Below, one piece after another: positions 58,363-64,000 of a stretch of DNA of 64,000 bases. The notes under the pieces were generated by a model. The model was not told the origin of the DNA and did not search any database. It saw nothing but the letters and a program-made list of their open reading frames with translations. Source of the DNA: Pyropia haitanensis (lineage: Eukaryota; Rhodophyta; Bangiophyceae; Bangiales; Bangiaceae); NCBI GenBank assembly GCA_008729055.1, contig SDUX01000010.1, positions 1,813,090 to 1,877,089 on the forward strand. The letters run 5' to 3'. Made by a program: the position numbers and the translations under genes. Position 1 is the first letter of the stretch. Each line of letters starts with the position of its first letter.

Positions 58363-60804
58363 TCACCACAGGGAGCACCGACTGGGCGGGTTGAACGGCG
58401 TCCCCGCGGAGCAGTTGAAAGCCGCCGCGAACGGGGCAAACTGGGACAGCGGCCCGCGGACGCGCGCCCACCCAGGCGGGTGGGACGCCTTGGCCAGTTG
58501 CCAGCGCTGCGCCTCGGGCCGCGTCGCCTCACACCTGTTCTGCGCGAACGACGCAAAGAACAGCTGCGCGGGCGTGAACCGTGCGTCCAGCCGCGCGTTG
58601 GCCGGGCCCGCCGCCCCTGCCGCGACGCGCGTCGCGAATGCCTCCCACGCGGCGGCCAGCCCGTAGTGGTCTGCCTGGATCTCGCGCGCCGTGCGGCGAG
58701 CGTCCAGCGCCGCGCCCGCCGGCACGTACGCAGGCGCCGGCATCGTATCGTACACGTTGGCGAGGCACTCGGTCTTGTTGACAAACGCGGCCAGCGCCGT
58801 CGGAGACCACCAGTTGCGGAACTGCGCACGCGCGTCGAGCCGCCTGCGGGCGCTGTCAAAAGCGTGGCCAATCTCGTGGCCGACGACACGGGCGACACCG
58901 CCAAAGGAGATGGCAGCGGGCGCGGTGAGGGAAAACAAGGGGTCTTGGAGTAAGGCTGCGCCACGAGGAAAGCAATCGAACGCAGAGGGCAAAGCGGAGC
59001 AGACAGCGGGGAGCAGAGGCCACCGTAACAGGTCAGATGATTGGCCAGGAGGCGCGCCCGCAAAGTGCTTCTGTGCATGCCGCCATTGTCCTCTACGGCG
59101 CGCGCGCGCGAGGCCGGCGGCGGCTGCGTCACCCCCCCACCCGTCGCAAGCAACAGGCGATGCACCCACCCATCCCCAAGGCGGCCAAAGAGGAGCGAGT
59201 CCCGCCTACGCACCCGCGGTGATTAGCACCACGTTCGACATCGGCACGTAAAAAGCGTTGACCGTGGTGGGCAGCAGCGACGGGGAACGGTCCGCAGGCG
59301 CCGCCGCCTGCACCCACCGCTCCCGCCAGCGGCGTGCATACGCCGACAGGAAGGACCCCGGGTAATCGTCGGCCGACACCACCACCCCTGACGTGTCTTC
59401 CGCGCCAGACTCGGGGGTGACCTCCCCCACCAGCATCAGTATGGCGGCCAGCTTCTCCTGGGCACCCGCCGCCGTCGGCTCGTCCAACCAGTCGGCGCGT
59501 TTAATGAGGCGGCCAACGGCGGCGCGCACCTCTGCGGCCATAGCCGCTGCGGCGGTCTTGCTCGACGCCGGCAGGTGCGCGCCCGCAAAGGCTTGGCCAA
59601 CCTCTGTGGGGAAGAGCCCGCCCGTCCGTCGGGCACACCGAGAGAGCCGCGGCGCCGGCGCGGTGACCCCATACACCGCAGCGTTAAACGCATCCACCGC
59701 CGCACGTGGGCCAGCGCCCAGAAGGTCCAGCGCGGCGTACCTGCGGGTGACGGCCACCGCCAGGTATGACTGCAGCGGCAGCAAGCCCGGGCCGCCCGGC
59801 GCCACCGCCTCCCGCAGCCACTCATCCAGAGCGGCCGTGTACCTCGCCGGGGAGGAGATGGAAACGTTGGCCGGGAGGGTCACATTTACGCCGTCCACCA
59901 CCGCGGCCACCACCGAATCCACCAGTCCTTCGCCCAGCGCTGTGCCGCTGCCCGGGCGCTGCCCCAACGCGCGGGAGACGACGAGGGGGTCTTGCCACTG
60001 GGGCATGGCGGCCTTGAACGCAGCCGCGGTGAGCGGGGTGGGGCCGGAAAAGCTGACGAGCAGGGCCTCAAAGTCGGCCGCCGCGGCGGCCACCACCGGC
60101 GGGGCCACGCGACCAGTGGGGGTCTCGGGTAGCAGCCCCGCATCCACAGCGGTTGCTGCGAGGGTGCCCAGCATCTCCTTGTACGCCCGCTGCACGGCCT
60201 TGTCGTACGCGGTGGCGCCGCGAAACGCCGCTCTGGCAGCCGTGAATTTGGGCACCAATACGTACACCGCGCGGACACCATACTGGGTCGGGTTGTTGGC
60301 CACAAAAAAGGCCACCACGGGCTCGTCGACGCCGGCGGCGGCGAGCTCGGCCACCGCCCGAACCGCCGCCGTGGCCGACACGTTGCCTGCCGTCAGCGCG
60401 TGGAGGGCGGGGCGAAAGCGGCGCAGCGGCGCGGCATCGGAGGCCCGCCGGCTGGCGTTGGCGCAGGCAGCGAAAAAGACGCCCGGCCGGGAGCGCGCCA
60501 TGCCCGGCGCGCGCAGCAGGCGGTCCACCGCCGCGTCGACGCGTGTCTGGATGGAGCGGTACAAGTCCAGCCGCGCGACGGACGGCGGCGGCGGGTGCGC
60601 CGCGCGCCAGCCCCCGCACGCCCACTCGTACGCGTCCACACACGGGTCGACCGACTCGTTGAGCGACGACAGCACCGCGTCAGCGATCGCGTCGGGCGTC
60701 AGGGGTGTGCCCAGGTCCCGCGCGGCGACGGGGGCGGAAGCCGCCGTGGCGGCCGTGCCAACGGCCACGGCGGCCACCCGCACCCGGCTGACCCAGCGAC
60801 CCAT
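58363..60804 (-). CDS. M13 family zinc metallopeptidase (neprilysin/PepO-like), two exons
   Basis: Cleaves peptides outside the cell or in the secretory lumen. Exons 60804-59214 and 58955-58363 join to 727 residues. A signal peptide-like start (VRVAAVAVGTAATAA) is followed by DPCVDAYEWACGGW, the M13 N-terminal Cys motif. Then come NAFYVPMSNVVLITAALLQD (spanning the junction), FGGVARVVGHEIGHAFDS with zinc ligands in HEIGH, and EIQADHYGLAAAW with the third ligand Glu and the ExxxD. The chain ends in CSLW, the family C-terminus. The intron (59213-58956, 258 bp) has GTGCGT...GCAG and interrupts codon GCC. The splice restores the NA.Y.P..N.I..(A/G).LQ.P motif exactly. Length is near the usual 650-750. 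ATG 60804 is the first convincing start; the frame stays open upstream without another ATG. Confidence 0.92.
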
Positions 60805-61645
60805 AGTGCGTCCACAGCAAAAGCGGCGGGGGCTGGACGAAGAAGCGATGGCGGCAAACAAGGCCGCCGCCGCCGCCGACGCCACCGCCGCCGCTGCAGC
60901 CGTCGCCGCCGCCGCCGTCACCGCCTCGGGACCTGGATGGGCATGCCGCTGCGGGTCTGGGCATGGGCGCAGCCGCTGGATGGCGCTGTACAGAGACCTG
61001 GTGCCGCCACCGCAAAAGTCTCCGCTCCCCTCCCCACACCCCGCGACCAGCCTGATAAGGGCAGCGCCGGCACAAAGCGCCAGGCACGAAGAGACCGCAT
61101 GCGGCCCAACAAGGTGGTACGGGGGGAGCAGGGGTGGCGTCGCTGTAGGGGGTGCTCTCCCTTGGGCCCCAGGAATATTCAACTGCACGTCGTCTGACAG
61201 ACACTCATAGCCAGAGACAGCGCACACCAAGTGGGCCGGCGCGGTTGCACGCACCTGCTGCGTTTCCAAAGGAAAAACGCAGTGGGGTTCCGGGGGTGGC
61301 TGACAACAGGGCGGCCAGAGCAGCAGTATCCACTCGGCCCGAGGGGACCACCCGCCCCCCTGGATTGCCTGGAATCGGCCCCCCCCCTGCGCAGTACATC
61401 ACTGTGTAGCCTGCACTGAGGGCCTTTCGCAGACATGTATCGTTCCCGTACCAGTACCGGTAACGTGGATGCAATTGGGCCAGCGTTTTGCTCTGATACA
61501 ATCGAGACGGACCTGCTACACGGCCGCGGTAGGTGACGTCACAATGTATCGCCGCAATTAGGGGCCGTTAGGCGGATTCTGCACCCACCATTCTAGCATA
61601 TTTACGACGCGTGCCCACAGATCTCACCGAGTCTGGCCTCGCTCA
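60805..61645. other. Upstream region of the M13 peptidase
   Basis: GC-rich to about 61400, then AT-richer. Open frames lack ATG starts or motifs. No gene recognised. Confidence 0.4.
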
Positions 61646-62483
61646 GGGTGTGTCTTGACGACATCTGGAAAGTGTCTGCGAATGCACAAAACACAGGCTG
61701 TAATTCCGTGGGCGCACGCAGCCAGACACGCCCTGTCTTGACGACTAGACAATGTTTACGAGCAATCATTGGTGACTGGGGGATACGACGGCGAGGGGTG
61801 GGCTACCTTCTGCACACCACGATTGCTCCAGGAAAGACGGCGTGCCTGCGGCCGCGCGCACACATCAGGGGTCCACAACGAGTGACATCACACCGTCCGG
61901 TCCTGTGCCCGTGCTCACTCCTCACGACGAGCTCGTTTTTCTCCTCGAACCGGTATTCTTCCATGTCAGTGTGTAGTCGCTTGCGCAACAGGAGGGGATG
62001 AAGGGGGAGGATAACGACTGGGACGTCAAGCTGGGAGTGACGACGGCGGTCACGCCTGGACGGTTGGGGGCACCTCGAAATGGAGCCACACTGTTGCGAG
62101 CCCGGACCGCTCTCGCACTTCGAGTGGGCTGGAGGGGCGAGACCACGGGCTGCAGCGCGCCTCGCAGATCGTGATCTGTCTGTGGACGGCAGGAGGCTGG
62201 AGGCTCGGAGAGCCCCGAAGAGGTTCTCTCGTCTGCCCTTGCGGATCTTGTTTTGCGGCGACGGCGTGTTTTTTTGTGGTCGGAAAAACACACTGCATTT
62301 CCGACCACAAACGAGGCATGTTTGCAACTCGTTTTACTTGAAAATGTCTGAGTAAGTTCTTGTGCCCCAGACGCCCGGCTCATCGAGTGCGCGAAGCATG
62401 TTTTCACTTCTGACCAATAGAAAAGCTCTCTGCCTCTGTTCTTTGTCTGAGACACGCCCGAGTTCCGCCGTCAAGACGTGCCC
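61646..62483. mobile_element. Decayed TIR element, possibly PIF/Harbinger-like
   Basis: The left end GGGTGTGTCTTGACGAC (61646-61662) and the right end, read in reverse complement, GGGCACGTCTTGACGGC (62467-62483) match at 13 of 17 bases, with all four differences being transitions. They are flanked by TCA on both sides (61643-61645 and 62484-62486). The outer GGGCACGTC equals the first nine bases of the MITE at 18526. An internal GTCTTGACGAC copy is at 61735-61745. No transposase is evident. AT-richer composition sets it off from the flanks. Confidence 0.45.
62273..62311. repeat. Perfect 14-bp stem hairpin
   Basis: TTTGTGGTCGGAAA at 62273-62286 and its exact reverse complement at 62298-62311, with an 11-nt loop. 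It lies inside the putative TIR element. Confidence 0.9.
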
Positions 62484-62949
62484 TCAGTCCAGCAGCCTGA
62501 CGGACACACCCTCCATCGCGGACGTGATCGTACTGCATGCCTCTGTTAGCCGTACGCCTCGAACACGCTCAGCCTCGGGGCAATGAACGCGCCGTGTTCG
62601 TCACCTGAAGCCTAACCAAACGCGGGGGCCTCCCCTCTGCCGAGACACCCCCATCCATGTGTCTGCTCCCCTCACCTAGAGACGTCCAGCGCTGTCGTTC
62701 TCGTCCCTTGGTAGCGGAACCAGGTCGAGAACGGTGTGGACGTCCGTCGGGGAAGTCTGCAGCGCTGCTGGCAGTCGCACGCCCTCGACACGACGGCCGG
62801 GTGGCACGACGGCGGGGCCCTACGTGCACAAGACCGCCGGCGAGGCCACCCCCTCTGCCTGTCGCCACCGCCGCTGTGGCTGCCATCTTTGTCGCAGTCG
62901 CTACCGCGCCGATGCGCCGCCGCCGCCGCCGTCGCCGCCGCCATGTGCC

Positions 62950-64000
62950 TCACCACCCCTCCCGGTCAAAGATGCTGGCGTCATCGGCGGCACCTCCCCC
63001 CCGGGCGTCGCCCATCAGCGCGACCCGCACCGTCGACGCGTCGGCTGCCGCTGCCGACGACGCGGGCGCGGGAGCGGGCGCGGGCGCGACGACGACCACC
63101 GTCTGCGCGGGAGCGGCACCCCCCCCAGCGGCGCCTCCCGCTCCCAGCGGCGCCGCCCCCCCCACTCCCCGGCGGCTGTCCTCCCCCCGCGCGGCAACGG
63201 CGGCGCCGACCCCCCCCACGCCCGCCCACCCACCCTTGCCGTCGAGCAGCCGCCCCTGCACGACCATCCCCGCGGCGCCAACGACGGCGGTCACAGCGAG
63301 CGCGGCCCAGCCGTGCCAGCCGCGCACCGCGGCGGCCTCGATGGCGCCGAGCCCCCCCGGTGGAATGCCGCCGACGAGCGCCACGGCGGCGCCGACGGCG
63401 GCGCCCGCGCCGCCAAACGCGGTGAGCGTGACGAGCATGCGCTCCTGCAGTGCCGCGGCGGCGGCGGCGCCCGCGAGGCCGCCCACGCCCGCACACACCC
63501 ACAGCGCCTCGCGGCCGCCGAGACCAACGGTGGAGGAGAGGAGGGCGGCGGCACCCGCGGACGCGGCGCCAACGCCGGCGAGGCCGCCGACCGCCGCGCC
63601 GAGGACCACCACCCCCGCCGTCACCGCCTTGAGCGCGACCGTCCCCGCAGCCGCACCGCCCAGCAACGACGCGCCAATCGCCACCGCCGCCGCGGTGGGC
63701 GACGCGCCCGCCCCCACGGAGCCGTCGGCCGCGGCGGGGGCGGCCACCGCCGCGGCGGCGGCGACGTGGCAGAGGGTGCCCCCGAGGGCGGCGGCGGCGA
63801 TAAACAGCGCGGGGCGCAGCAGCAGGACGCCCGCAAAGGCGAGCGCCAAGCCCGCCGGGATGGCCACCCACAGCAGCGCCCGGTGGTAGTGGCGGAGGGC
63901 GGCGCGGCCGCGCGCCAGCGCCGCCGCCGCCGCCGACGTGACCGCCGGCTCCACGTCCGACGCGGTGCGGCGCAGAGGGGAGGGCACGCGCGCACGGGGA
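62950..64000 (-). CDS. Multi-pass membrane protein, DUF4203/TMEM198-like (5' partial)
   Basis: At least 350 residues, with about seven hydrophobic segments: [120 protein letters not shown] and WAALAVTAVVGAAGMVVQGR. The G(A)SLLGG..AG..AL.. motif, the LQER...T(A)FGGA segment and the final segment ending VQ are those of the DUF4203 (TMEM198) fold. A cytosolic Ala/Pro tail follows to the stop at 62950. There is no ATG in frame before the window edge, so the start lies beyond 64000. The role is unknown; animal TMEM198 acts in Wnt signalling, which need not apply here. Confidence 0.6.
   Translation of the reverse strand, partial: PRARVPSPLRRTASDVEPAVTSAAAAALARGRAALRHYHRALLWVAIPAGLALAFAGVLLLRPALFIAAAALGGTLCHVAAAAAVAAPAAADGSVGAGASPTAAAVAIGASLLGGAAAGTVALKAVTAGVVVLGAAVGGLAGVGAASAGAAALLSSTVGLGGREALWVCAGVGGLAGAAAAAALQERMLVTLTAFGGAGAAVGAAVALVGGIPPGGLGAIEAAAVRGWHGWAALAVTAVVGAAGMVVQGRLLDGKGGWAGVGGVGAAVAARGEDSRRGVGGAAPLGAGGAAGGGAAPAQTVVVVAPAPAPAPASSAAAADASTVRVALMGDARGGGAADDASIFDREGW

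Overview
The window looks like nuclear DNA of a very GC-rich alga, most likely a bangiophyte red alga (Porphyra/Pyropia-like). This is inferred from the gene mix and style: a cytochrome b5-fused front-end fatty acid desaturase, a plastid-targeted single-domain ATP sulfurylase, proteins swollen by Ala, Gly and Pro tracts, few short GT-AG introns, and genes starting at Kozak-like ATGs (GCCACCATGG type). Another GC-rich microalga is not excluded. Because GC is so high, stop codons are rare and long open frames occur on both strands; most are shadows and are left out.

Left part (1-15 kb): a desaturase (minus), a decayed copy of the ATP sulfurylase 3' end, a membrane-anchored or secreted DNA/RNA non-specific endonuclease (plus), an unrecognised secreted protein (minus), the intact ATP sulfurylase (minus) and a huge Gly-rich protein with one bHLH-like domain near its C-terminus (minus). 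From 15 to 32 kb I recognise no conserved gene. This stretch has islands of lower GC holding a well-defined MITE (20-bp perfect inverted termini, TAA target duplication), a 1.2-kb inverted-repeat-bounded element, palindromes and minisatellites, plus one candidate Cys-rich secreted protein.

Middle part (32-47 kb): a convergent pair of PH-domain kinases, of which the plus-strand one is a pseudokinase and the minus-strand one an AGC kinase lacking its usual activating phosphosites; a secreted HExxH metalloprotease (plus); and a three-exon p23/Sba1 HSP90 co-chaperone (minus).

Right part (48-64 kb): an NVL/Rix7 double AAA-ATPase (plus) convergent with a TRAPPC12-like TPR protein (minus); a secreted protein with twelve ~22-residue repeats that suggest a beta-solenoid, with a TATA box (plus); a two-exon M13 (neprilysin/PepO-type) metallopeptidase (minus); a decayed inverted-repeat element; and a DUF4203/TMEM198-like multi-pass membrane protein running off the right edge (minus).

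The genes do not form one pathway; this is an ordinary eukaryotic gene neighbourhood. Several conserved genes are broken by single frameshifts, mostly at G or C homopolymers of about 6-16 nt. Assembly indels are the simplest explanation, so such genes are described as single loci and not called pseudogenes.
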